Below are positions 1-8,900 of a stretch of DNA of 64,000 bases, one piece after another; the first letter of the stretch is position 1, and each line of letters begins with the position of its first letter. The stretch comes from an uncultured Clostridia bacterium (GTDB lineage: Bacteria; Bacillota; Clostridia; Lachnospirales; CAG-274): assembly GCA_947627425.1 (NCBI GenBank), contig CANQVZ010000007.1:1-64000 (forward strand). The letters are read 5' to 3'. A program made the translations under genes and the position numbers. The notes under the pieces were generated by a model. That model made no database searches, had not been told where the DNA came from, and worked only from the letters and a program-made list of their open reading frames with translations.

Positions 1-914
1 ATAGAAGGACTGCCTCTGTACGAGAGCTGAAGCATCTTCACATCGCCGTCCTCATAATAGCCGAAGCGGTCCTTTTGGTGCATGAAATCTATATCCGTTT
101 TGCTGCCGTTCCTGTCGGTGAAGGTCTGCTTTGAGGTCATAGCCTTATTGAATTGGCTTGACCATGTTCCTTTGAAGTACACCGCATTCACAAGCGCCGC
201 CAGAAAATCGGGCGAATCGATTATTTTGTCTATCTTGCCGTTTGTGCTCTCGCTGCACCACTTATTTATTTTTGAAACTGCGTCGCCGGAGCTTACCAAG
301 CCCATTTCTGCGTTGTAATATTCCTTCATTTTGTCGGCATAGGTCTTGTCAAATTCAATGCCCATCGCCCTTGTGGTGTTGAGCCAAATGCTGTCTGAAA
401 TTTTGAGCTGCGCCATATCCTCATTGGAATAACGCTCTATGAGCTTTTGTACATAGGCGTTAAATTCGTCTAAATCCTCTATGTCCAGAGCGGAAAGTAT
501 CTCCTGCCTTGTGTCGCCCTGCGCCCCGTTAGCCGCAAGCGCCAAAGCCAGCTTTATGCTTAAGGGCGAGAACATATAGTTTTTATTGTCGGGCATGAGA
601 GCGTTCAGCTTATAGGCAAAGCCGTCTGCCGTGTTGTCGGCGGGAACGACCGTTTCGCCCGCGTCGCTTCCCTGTCCGTCCGAATTTATGTAAGCCGTCT
701 TTGTGTCGCCGTTCCAGCTGACATTGAGCCCGAGCGCCTCGCCTACGGCTCTTAAGGGGATATACACCCTGTCGTTTAATATAACGGGCTCGGTGTCAAG
801 CTCCTTGTTATTCACGACAACGGAGGCAGCCCTGCCTCCGGCATAGCCCACAACACCCGCAGTAAGCACGGCGCAGAGCGTGAGAGCGCATATCCTTATA
901 AATTTACCCTTCAT
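1..914 (-). CDS. Secreted serpin with copper amine oxidase-type N-terminal domain (3' end outside window)
   Basis: The first 304 codons are visible; the gene runs off the left edge. The start is fixed by an AGGAGG site 6 nt upstream of the ATG. Residues 1-30 form a signal peptide. Residues about 31-75 match the copper amine oxidase N-terminal domain (VYIPLRAVGEALGL, then a VSWNGDTKTAYI strand), common in clostridial surface proteins. From about residue 95 the protein is a serpin: FSPLSIKLALALAANGAQGD and NAVYFKGTWSSQF are hallmark helix and strand sequences. Serpins trap serine or cysteine proteases by a conformational change. The reactive-centre loop, which sets the target, lies beyond the window. 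An extracellular protease inhibitor is inferred. The gene follows the CLC gene by 21 nt on the same strand. Confidence 0.88.
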   Translation of the reverse strand, partial: MKGKFIRICALTLCAVLTAGVVGYAGGRAASVVVNNKELDTEPVILNDRVYIPLRAVGEALGLNVSWNGDTKTAYINSDGQGSDAGETVVPADNTADGFAYKLNALMPDNKNYMFSPLSIKLALALAANGAQGDTRQEILSALDIEDLDEFNAYVQKLIERYSNEDMAQLKISDSIWLNTTRAMGIEFDKTYADKMKEYYNAEMGLVSSGDAVSKINKWCSESTNGKIDKIIDSPDFLAALVNAVYFKGTWSSQFNKAMTSKQTFTDRNGSKTDIDFMHQKDRFGYYEDGDVKMLQLSYRGSPS

Positions 915-935
915 AAAAAACCTCCTTTTTTATAT

Positions 936-2192
936 TTAATGCACCTGTCCGTCTATGGACTTTGCCCTGTACTTGGAATAGGCAAAGCGCTGACTGTGAT
1001 AAAGTCCGTAATAACCCGAAAGCATATAGCTTATGGATATAGAAAGCAGAAAATACGGCACAGCCTCTATGCCGAAAAGCTCAAGAGCTATGAGCAGAGA
1101 GGAAATGGGGCAGTTGGTGACTCCGCAGAATATGGACACCATGCCTATAGCCGCGCAAAGCGAGGGCGACATACCCATAACGCTGCCCATAAAGCAGCCG
1201 AAGGTCGCGCCTATGCAGAACGAAGGCACTATCTCTCCGCCCTTGTAGCCGCTTGCGAGCGTTATTGCCGTAAACAATATTTTCCAAACAAAGTCGAGAG
1301 GTCTTGCATTGCCCTCTATGGCTGTTTCTATAAGCTCCATTCCCGTGCCGGTATAGTCCCAGCAGCGCAGAAGAAGCGTCATAATTATAATTAGAGTGCC
1401 GCCTATCACCGCTCTTGCAAATACATTGGTGAAAAAGCCCGACATGAGCTTATGCATGGCTTTGAGCACTATGCAGAAAATAACGCTCACGCCTGCGCAG
1501 AGACAGGCGAGAAATATTGTCTTTACAGCCGTAATTGCCGAAAAATTGACTATTTCCGTTATTTGAAAGCTCTCGGGCACCGCGCCCAGCCTTACTGCCA
1601 CGGCGCTTGCCATAAGCGAGGCTATCGTGCAGGGAACAAGCGCGGAATACTGCATTATGCCCACGCTCACCACCTCCATTGAAAAAACGGCTGCGGCAAT
1701 GGGCGTGCCGAAAAGCGCAGAAAATGCGGCGCTCATACCCGACATTATAAATACCTTCTTGTCCTCGCTGTTGAGCTTGAAAAGTCCGCCGAAAAAGTTA
1801 CCTATACTTCCGCCTATCTGCAAGGCTGCGCCCTCGCGTCCCGCAGAACCGCCGAACGCCTGCGTTATGACGGTGGAAACAAATATAAGAGGCGTCATCC
1901 TAAGCGGTATTTCCTTGCCCGATTGTATGGACTCCAGCACAAGGTTTGTGCCTCCGTCCTTTGAATAGTCCAAAAGCTTATAAAAGCCCGCTATCAGCAC
2001 TCCGCCCAGAGGCAGGAGAAAAACCATTTCGGGAGAAGCCACTCTTGCGGCTATGCTACGCCTTAAACAATATGAAAAAGCGGCGCAGACAAGTCCCAGC
2101 ACTATGCCCGTATATATAGAAAAGCCTATCCATCTGCCAAGTATGCCCAGACGGTTGAAAATATGCTTGAAGAACCTAACCACATAGTCCAT
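936..2192 (-). CDS. CLC-family chloride/fluoride channel or antiporter
   Basis: A 418-residue polytopic membrane protein of the CLC superfamily. The family's external gating glutamate is in the GREG motif at residues 118-121, followed by ALQIGG. A second signature, GGEIVPSFCIGATFG, lies in the C-terminal half. The position of the internal proton glutamate of the E. coli exchanger (second Glu of IIEEM) appears to be Val here (FSMEVV), and the classical GSGIP anion-binding motif is not recognisable. Those features are known from channels and from fluoride-type CLCs, so chloride/proton exchange should not be assumed. A GAGGT site lies 8 nt before the ATG. The gene starts 16 nt after apgM and probably shares its transcript. 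Confidence 0.85.
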   Translation of the reverse strand: MDYVVRFFKHIFNRLGILGRWIGFSIYTGIVLGLVCAAFSYCLRRSIAARVASPEMVFLLPLGGVLIAGFYKLLDYSKDGGTNLVLESIQSGKEIPLRMTPLIFVSTVITQAFGGSAGREGAALQIGGSIGNFFGGLFKLNSEDKKVFIMSGMSAAFSALFGTPIAAAVFSMEVVSVGIMQYSALVPCTIASLMASAVAVRLGAVPESFQITEIVNFSAITAVKTIFLACLCAGVSVIFCIVLKAMHKLMSGFFTNVFARAVIGGTLIIIMTLLLRCWDYTGTGMELIETAIEGNARPLDFVWKILFTAITLASGYKGGEIVPSFCIGATFGCFMGSVMGMSPSLCAAIGMVSIFCGVTNCPISSLLIALELFGIEAVPYFLLSISISYMLSGYYGLYHSQRFAYSKYRAKSIDGQVH

Positions 2193-2208
2193 AAATTTAC
2201 CTCATATA

Positions 2209-3414
2209 TCAGCAGTTTATGAAATATTCCATTATCCTATAGCCGGGTTCTATGAAAAGTCCGCTGTCCTTAGCTCCCTTCTCGGTGAACACTCCGCCCT
2301 TCGCAGGCTCGCTCTTTTTGTAGATGAGGAAGGGAATGGGGTCGTTTGTATGCGTTCTGAGGCTAAGAGGCGTGGCGTGGTCTGGCATTATAAGCACCTT
2401 ATAGTCGTCATAGCCTTCAAGAGCCTTCAAAACGGGAGCAAGTATTTTTTCGTCTATTATTTCTATAGACTTCTTTTTATTTTCTATCTCGTTTCTGTGA
2501 CCGCACTCGTCGGGAGCCTCCACATGGATATAGACAAGGTCCTGTCCGTTTGCAAATTCCTTTATGGCTGCCTGAGCCTTGCCGTCGAAGTTGGTATCCA
2601 TATAACCCGTAGCGCCGTCTACATGAACAACATTCATTTCCGAAAACTTGCCTATGCCCTTGAGAAGGTCAACGGCTGAGATCATGGATGCATTGAGCCC
2701 GTATTTCTGCTTGAAGGGAGTGAGGCTCGCTCTTACGCCCTCGCCCCAGAGCCACATACTGTTGGCAGGTCTTAAGCCCTTTTCTATTCTCGCCTTGTTG
2801 ACGGGATGGTCCTTCAAGAGGTCGTAGGACTTCACCATGAGTTCATAGAGCTTCTTGGCGTTCTCGTGCTTGGGTATGTATTCCTTTATGGGCTTTCCCG
2901 TTATGTCGTGGGGAGGCGTAAGACTTCCCACATCGAGAGTGCCGTGGTCCCATATGAGGCAGTGGCGGTAGCTTACTCCGCTGTAGAGCTTGAATTCGTC
3001 ATTGCCGAGCTTTTCCTCGAGGTAGTCCACAAGTATTTTTGCCTCCTCCGTGCTTATATCGTCGGAGCAGTAGTCAAGTATGGTCTTGTCCTCATATTTT
3101 TCCTCATCGGAAAGAGTGACAAGGTTGCACCTGAACGAAATATCCGTATCCTTCATATCTATGCCTATAGAACCCGCTTCAAGAGGCGAGCGTCCCGTGT
3201 AGCACTCCTCGGGATCATAGCCGAGAACGGAGAGATTTGCAACATCGCTGCCGGGCTTCATCTTGTCGGCAACGGTCTTTACAAGACCTACCGTGCCCGT
3301 CCTTGCAAGCTTATCCATATTGGGCTTGTGTGCCGCCTCCATAGGCGTTTTGTCGCCAAGCTCGGGCACGGGATAGTCAGCCATGCCGTCGCAAAGTAAA
3401 ACCAGATACTTCAT
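2209..3414 (-). CDS. apgM: Cofactor-independent phosphoglycerate mutase, archaeal type
   Basis: Interconverts 3- and 2-phosphoglycerate in glycolysis without 2,3-bisphosphoglycerate. The 401-residue protein belongs to the alkaline phosphatase superfamily: an N-terminal metal-binding LLCDGMADYP segment, GSDVANLSVLGYDP at residues 55-68, and C-terminal metal ligands in HVEAPDECGH and MPDHATP. The length matches ApgM (about 400) rather than GpmI (about 510). An upstream in-frame ATG at 3432 exists, but the GAAGGA ribosome site lies between the two ATGs, so translation should start at 3414. A consensus promoter lies just upstream, making this the first gene of the apgM-CLC-serpin run. Confidence 0.93.
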   Translation of the reverse strand: MKYLVLLCDGMADYPVPELGDKTPMEAAHKPNMDKLARTGTVGLVKTVADKMKPGSDVANLSVLGYDPEECYTGRSPLEAGSIGIDMKDTDISFRCNLVTLSDEEKYEDKTILDYCSDDISTEEAKILVDYLEEKLGNDEFKLYSGVSYRHCLIWDHGTLDVGSLTPPHDITGKPIKEYIPKHENAKKLYELMVKSYDLLKDHPVNKARIEKGLRPANSMWLWGEGVRASLTPFKQKYGLNASMISAVDLLKGIGKFSEMNVVHVDGATGYMDTNFDGKAQAAIKEFANGQDLVYIHVEAPDECGHRNEIENKKKSIEIIDEKILAPVLKALEGYDDYKVLIMPDHATPLSLRTHTNDPIPFLIYKKSEPAKGGVFTEKGAKDSGLFIEPGYRIMEYFINC

Positions 3415-3454
3415 TTTTTTTCCTTCTTTCATTTTTTCTTTGATTTACCACTAC

Positions 3455-3483
3455 ATTTTACCACAATATTATTTTGTTAGCAA
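3455..3483 (-). promoter_or_regulatory. Sigma-A promoter of apgM
   Basis: TTGCTA and TAAAAT boxes separated by exactly 17 nt on the minus strand, about 40 nt upstream of the apgM start codon. Confidence 0.65.
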
Positions 3484-3610
3484 TAATTTAATATTTTTTT
3501 ATTAAAAAAAATTAAAGCACACTTCACACCCTGCAAAAAATTTTCAGAACGACCTGCCATCCGCCGCCTATGATCGGTCTTGATAAGCATTTTTACATAT
3601 CGATGTTTCC

Positions 3611-3639
3611 TTGACATATACTGCTTTTTATGCTATATT
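3611..3639 (+). promoter_or_regulatory. Sigma-A promoter of the acyltransferase gene
   Basis: Consensus TTGACA and TATATT boxes with a 17-nt spacer, about 50 nt upstream of the start codon. Confidence 0.75.
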
Positions 3640-3689
3640 ACAATTAAATTGAACTGTATTTTTTATAAATGTACAAAGGAAAAATGAGC

Positions 3690-4844
3690 ATGAAAAATAA
3701 AAATAACAAAAATTCAAATGAGATCACAAAGGAGATCTCAACCGAATACAATTATGGCATAGAGCTTTTCAGAATATTTTCTATGCTTATGATAATAATT
3801 ATACACATGAACTTAAAGGGCGGTCTTCTGGGCTGTTTCGGAAGTGAGCTTAACAACGGCTACAAAACCGTATGGTTCGGAGAAGCCTTTTGTTTTTGCT
3901 GTGTAAACTGCTACGCACTTATATCGGGATTTGTTATGTACAACCGAAAGGCAACTGCCGAAAAGCTTATAAAGACGCATTTGCAGGTGTTCTCAATATC
4001 GGCTGTATGCGCGGTGATATTCCTTATTATAAACGACCCCAACATACCAAGGACAAAAATAACGGATTGTTTTTTCCCGCTTATTAAACAGCAATATTGG
4101 TATTTTGTGGCATACTATGGTATGTATCTCTTGATACCCTTTTTTAATGCAGCCATAGAAAAAATGGAGAGAAAAACTCACCGTACATTATGCTTCATTA
4201 TTTTTGTTTTTTACACTGTTCTGCCCATTTCCATATCGGCGGATATTTTCCGTCACTCCAACGGTATGAGCGTATTTTGGCTTTCGCTCATGTATATTGT
4301 CGGAGCGTATTTCGGAAAATACGGTGTGCCGCATCCTAAATATTCACCCTTAAAGGCAATTTTGCTTGCTTTGCTCGTAGGCATAATATATGCTGTGACG
4401 GTAATATATCATTCTTATACATATTCGCTTGAAAACGGCAGTCTGGGCGATCAATTCAAATATCTTTTTTATACGCACCCGCTTAGCCTGCTTGAAGCCA
4501 TACTGTTTTTGATGGCATTTTCTCAGCTCAAATTTAAAAATGATAAGGTCAAAAAAATACTGAAATTTTTTGGCGCAAGCTCCTTTTCAGTGTATCTTAT
4601 CCATGTTAATCCGCTTATATTCGACATTGTTTTTGCGGGTAAATTTACTTTTTTGAGCAAATATAATTTTATTGTTATGGCTCTTATGGCAATACTTTGT
4701 GCCATGTGCATTTACGTGGTTTGTACGCTTGCAGATAAGATCAGGATATTGATACTTAAAATAACATATATCGACAGACTTCCCAAATATATTGCTAAGG
4801 CAGTAACATCAGTGTTTGATTTAATTGTTGACGCGCTTTCTTGA
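3690..4844 (+). CDS. Acyltransferase 3 family membrane protein
   Basis: An integral membrane O-acyltransferase with about ten predicted helices. The family signature near the N-terminus is GIELFRIFSMLMIIIIHMN, with the conserved Arg and the catalytic-type His. The usual last-helix sequence SFSVYLIHVNPLIF is near the C-terminus. Such proteins acetylate or succinylate surface polysaccharides or peptidoglycan; the substrate cannot be read from sequence. Three ATGs are in frame (3669, 3684, 3690). The AAAGGA site ends at 3680, which best fits the third. The first 20 residues are Asn/Lys-rich. The gene stands alone with its own promoter. The hairpin after its stop has been duplicated around an inserted element. 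Confidence 0.88.
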   Translation: MKNKNNKNSNEITKEISTEYNYGIELFRIFSMLMIIIIHMNLKGGLLGCFGSELNNGYKTVWFGEAFCFCCVNCYALISGFVMYNRKATAEKLIKTHLQVFSISAVCAVIFLIINDPNIPRTKITDCFFPLIKQQYWYFVAYYGMYLLIPFFNAAIEKMERKTHRTLCFIIFVFYTVLPISISADIFRHSNGMSVFWLSLMYIVGAYFGKYGVPHPKYSPLKAILLALLVGIIYAVTVIYHSYTYSLENGSLGDQFKYLFYTHPLSLLEAILFLMAFSQLKFKNDKVKKILKFFGASSFSVYLIHVNPLIFDIVFAGKFTFLSKYNFIVMALMAILCAMCIYVVCTLADKIRILILKITYIDRLPKYIAKAVTSVFDLIVDALS

Positions 4845-4863
4845 AAAATATTGTGTTATAATA

Positions 4864-4893
4864 AGGCAGAACAATTTATGATTTGTTCTGCCT
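4864..4893 (+). repeat. Terminator hairpin, left copy of a 30-bp direct repeat
   Basis: A perfect 11-bp palindrome (arms AGGCAGAACAA and TTGTTCTGCCT). It matches 5135-5164 at 29 of 30 positions. Read as RNA it is the terminator stem for the acyltransferase gene, but this copy has no T tract after it; the right copy does. This is the pattern expected if the hairpin was duplicated by an insertion. Confidence 0.8.
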
Positions 4894-5134
4894 CTGCGTG
4901 TCGATAAAATCGACACGCTTGAAAGAAATGCTTGCATTTCTTTCAGCTAGACTAAGGAAGGAACCAGCCGTGTTTTCTGAATTTTGGTGAATAAATCACC
5001 AAAATTACAGAAAAGTTCCTGTCCTCGGAGGAAGTGAATTCCTCCTGCGGATTTTAGTCTGCGACGCTTTTTTGATTGTACAAATCATATAACTTTTCAT
5101 TTTTTGTATTAAATTGTACTTTTTCGACAGACTG
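4894..5134 (-). mobile_element. 241-bp structured MITE-like element inside a duplicated terminator
   Basis: Non-coding DNA lying exactly between two copies of the terminator hairpin. Read on the minus strand it begins CAGTCTGTCGAAAAAGT and ends TTATCGACACGCAG. These termini match those of the element at 42858-43008 and are imperfect inverted repeats of each other around TGTCGAWAA. Inside are nested stems: AGACTAA (4949-4955) with TTAGTCT (5054-5060); AGGAAC (4959-4964) with GTTCCT (5015-5020); an 18-bp hairpin at 4973-5014; GGAGGAA/TTCCTCC at 5027-5045; and hairpins at 4897-4917 and 4921-4944. No ORF of useful size is present. It could be a non-autonomous mobile element or a structured RNA. 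It fills most of the 484-nt gap before pth. Confidence 0.6.
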
Positions 5135-5164
5135 AGGCAGAACAATTTTTGATTTGTTCTGCCT
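5135..5164 (+). repeat. Terminator hairpin, right copy of the 30-bp direct repeat
   Basis: Same hairpin as 4864-4893 with one mismatch in the loop. It is followed by TTTATTTAATTT, so this copy retains the T-rich tail of an intrinsic terminator. Confidence 0.8.
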
Positions 5165-5328
5165 TTATTTAATTTAATGATATGACATAAATATCCGTCT
5201 TGATATAATATTACGCCCTCGGCAATATTTTTTTTGCAAAAAAATAACTATTACACTTTTAAAAATATCCGAACTGTGTTATAATCAAACAATGATAACG
5301 AGCAGGCAAACGCAAAGGAGAGAACGAT

Positions 5329-5907
5329 ATGAAAGCCGTAATTGGACTGGGAAATCCCGGCAGGGACTACAAATGGACAAGGCACAATGTGGGCTTTGAG
5401 GTAGTAAACAAGCTGACATATGACAACAACATAGATATGAACAGGGAAAGGTTCAGAGCCGTAACGGGCGAAGGCATAATAAAGGGCGAAAAGGTGATAT
5501 TTATAGAGCCTCTGACATACATGAACCTAAGCGGCGAGAGCGTGAGGGAATTTGTGAGCTTCTATAAGCTTGAGCCCGAGGATATAATAGTAGTGTGCGA
5601 CGACATAAATCTGCCCGTGGGCTCCGTGCGCATAAGGACAAAGGGCAGCGACGGCGGTCAGAAGGGACTTAGGAACATAATATATCAGCTGGGCTATGAC
5701 AACTTTACACGCGTGCGTGTGGGCGTGGGCGAAAAGCCCGAAAAGTGGGACCTTGCAAACTATGTGCTGAGCAGGTTTCTGCCCGAGGAGGAAAACGACA
5801 TAATAAAGGGCATAACGGACGCGGGCGACGCCGTGATGATGATAATAGAGGACAGGGACGCCCAAAGAGCAATGAACACATACAACAAGAGAGGCATAGG
5901 AAACTGA
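5329..5907 (+). CDS. pth: Peptidyl-tRNA hydrolase
   Basis: Cleaves peptidyl-tRNAs released by abortive translation so that tRNAs are recycled. The 192-residue length is normal. The signature VIGLGNPGRDYKWTRHNVGF contains the substrate-binding Asn10 and catalytic His19. Further conserved residues are in LTYMNLSG (Asn), VVCDDINLP (Asp that polarises the His) and GLRNI. A strong AAAGGAG site precedes the ATG. A TATAAT box lies about 55 nt upstream without a good -35 partner. The stop codon is separated from mfd by one nucleotide, so the two are an operon, a common arrangement in Firmicutes. Confidence 0.96.
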   Translation: MKAVIGLGNPGRDYKWTRHNVGFEVVNKLTYDNNIDMNRERFRAVTGEGIIKGEKVIFIEPLTYMNLSGESVREFVSFYKLEPEDIIVVCDDINLPVGSVRIRTKGSDGGQKGLRNIIYQLGYDNFTRVRVGVGEKPEKWDLANYVLSRFLPEEENDIIKGITDAGDAVMMIIEDRDAQRAMNTYNKRGIGN

Positions 5908-5908
5908 A

Positions 5909-8900
5909 ATGAATATATTTTATGACTTTCCGTATAAAAACAAGGGCTTTGAAGCACTGAAAAAGCATATATCCCAAAACAATACGCCTGTGCTCGCATC
6001 GGGCGTTATTGACGCGCAGAAAAGTCATATAATGGCAAGGCTTATAAAGGAGAGCGAAAAAAGCGCTCTTATAGTGACAAGCTCGGAATTGAAGGCAAAG
6101 GAGATATGCTCCGACCTTGCTTTTTTTATGAAGGAAAGACCCCTTCTCTATCCCGCAAAGGATGTTATTTTTTACTGGGCGGATGTAAAGAGCCTTGACA
6201 TAATAAAGGAGCGCTTCAACATAATACGCCGACTTATGGACGGTGAAAAAATAACGGTGGTGCTTTCGGCAGAGGCGCTTATGGACAGGCTTGCAGTTCC
6301 CGAAAAATTCAGGGAATTTATATTCGATATATCCGTAGGCGACAGGCTGGAGCTTGAAAAGCTCTGTCAGAGGCTCGTACTCATGGGCTACGAAAGGTGC
6401 GAAATGGTAGAAGGACAGGGACAGTTTGCCCTAAGGGGCGGAATATTGGATATTTACCCCACCGCAGAGGAAAACGCCTACAGAATTGAGCTGTGGGGCG
6501 ACGAGGTGGACTCCGTGAGGACGCTTGACACGGTTTCGCAGAGGTCGATCGAAAAGGCAAGAAGCCTGACCGTATTCCCCATGAGAGAGCTTGTGTACGG
6601 CGAAGAAAACATAGAAAAGGCAGCGGAAAACATAAGAGCGGAGCTTAACTCCATGAAAAAGCCGTCGGATAAGCTGAGGCTTCTGGCGGAGGAAACTATA
6701 GAAAGGCTCAACACTCACAAAAGCTTCAGCGGTGTTGAAAAATATGTGGGCTATCTCTATGACGAGACCGCCTGCATTTTGGATTACTTCGACGAGCCTC
6801 TTATATTTGTCGACGAGCCAAACAGAGTGCGGGAGCACTGCGATTTTGTTATGCGCGAATTTGTAACAAGCATAGAAGGCAGGATAGAAAAGGACTGTAT
6901 GTTCCCTTCGCAGCTTAAAATGATATATACCTACGAGGAAATATCCGAAAAAATACAGCGTGGCAAAACCGTACTCATGACAAGCCTTATGTCCACAATG
7001 AAGGACTACAGACCAAAGGAGCTTGTGAGCTTTAAGGTAAAGAGCGCGGCGCTCGTTAAAAACGATATGGAGCTCATAGCGGAGGACATGAGGTCTCTTT
7101 GTAAGCTGGGATATAGGATAATTTTTCTTGCGGGCGGACATTCACACTGCATGAGAATACTCTCGGAGCTTCACGAAAGAGAGCTTAAGGCGGTGTATAT
7201 AGAAAGCCTGGAGGATGCCGAGATCGAAAAGGGCATTGTATATATAACGAGGGGAAGTCTTTCCCACGGCTTTGAATACACGGAGGATAAGCTTGCCGTA
7301 CTCACGGAAAAGGACGCCTTCGGCGAGGAAAAAAAGCGCAGGCACAGAAGGGGCAAAAAAAGGAGCGACGGTACTGCTATACAGAATATATCCGACCTCA
7401 AGCCCGGAGACTATGTTGTGCACGAAAACCACGGCATAGGTATATTCAGAGGAATAGAGCAGATAATAACGGACGGTGTGAGCCGTGATTTCATAAAAAT
7501 AGGCTATGCCAAGGAGGATGTGCTCTATGTTGCCATAAGTCAGATGGACATGGTGCAGAAATACATCGGCGGAGAGACCACAAAGCCCAAGCTCAACAGG
7601 CTGGGCGGAACAGGCTGGGAAAAGGCAAAGGCAAGAGCAAGACAGGCGGCTTATATATCCGCAAAGGAGCTTGTGGAGCTCTATGCCCAAAGACAGCAGG
7701 TACAGGGCTTCAAATATTCTCCCGACACACTGTGGCAGAGAGAATTTGAGGAGGACTTTGAGTACGAGGAAACGGAGGATCAGCTTACATCAATAGCGGA
7801 AATAAAGGAGGACATGGAAGCGGGCAAGGTGATGGACAGACTGCTTTGCGGAGATGTGGGCTTTGGCAAGACGGAGGTTGCCATAAGAGCCGCCTTCAAG
7901 ACTGTTCAGGACGGCAGGCAGGTGGCTTATCTTGTGCCTACCACGATACTTGCAAGTCAGCACTACACCACATTTACGCAGAGAATGGAGAACTATCCCA
8001 TAAATATAGAAATGCTCTCGCGTTTCAGAAGCCCAAAACAGCAGAAGGAGACCGTAGAGAACCTCAAAAAGGGCAAAACGGACATAGTCATAGGCACTCA
8101 CAGGATATTGAGCAAGGACATGGCGTTCAAAAATCTGGGACTTGTGATAATAGACGAGGAACAGCGTTTCGGCGTGAGGCACAAGGACACGCTGAAGGAG
8201 CTTAGAAAAAATGTGAATGTGCTCACTCTCTCCGCAACACCCATACCCCGTACACTGCACATGAGCCTTACGGGAATAAGGGACATGAGCGTGCTCACGG
8301 AGCCGCCCGAGGACAGGATACCCATACAGACATATGTTATGGACTATGACGAGGGAAGTGTGAGAGACGCCATATACAGAGAGCTTTCCAGAAACGGACA
8401 GGTGTATTATCTCTACAACAGGGTTACAAACATTGCCGACGTAACAAGGAAGCTTCAAAACCTCATACCCGAGGCGCGCATTGCTTATGCCCACGGACAG
8501 ATGGCGCAGAGAGAGCTTGAGGACATAATGATGGAATTTATAGCAGGGGAATATGATGTGCTGGTGTGCACAACGATAATAGAAACGGGACTTGACATTC
8601 CCAATGTGAACACCATCATAATATCCGACGCCGACAAAATGGGCTTAAGTCAGCTCTATCAGCTGAGGGGACGCGTGGGACGCTCCACAAGAACGAGCTA
8701 CGCCTACCTTATGTATGCAAGGGACAAGGTGCTCAACACAGAGGCGGAGAAAAGGCTACAGACCATAAAGGAATTTACGGAGTTCGGCTCGGGCTTCAGA
8801 GTGGCTATGAAGGACCTTGAAATAAGGGGTGCGGGAAATCTGCTGGGCGCAGAACAGCACGGACACATGGATTCCGTAGGCTATGAGCTGTACTGCAAGC

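Noticed and set aside
939-1394. Plus-strand open frame of 151 codons
   Set aside because: Antisense to the CLC gene, no ribosome site, composition of a shadow frame.
2806-3399. Plus-strand frame of 197 codons antisense to apgM
   Set aside because: Shadow of a well-conserved gene; no start signals.
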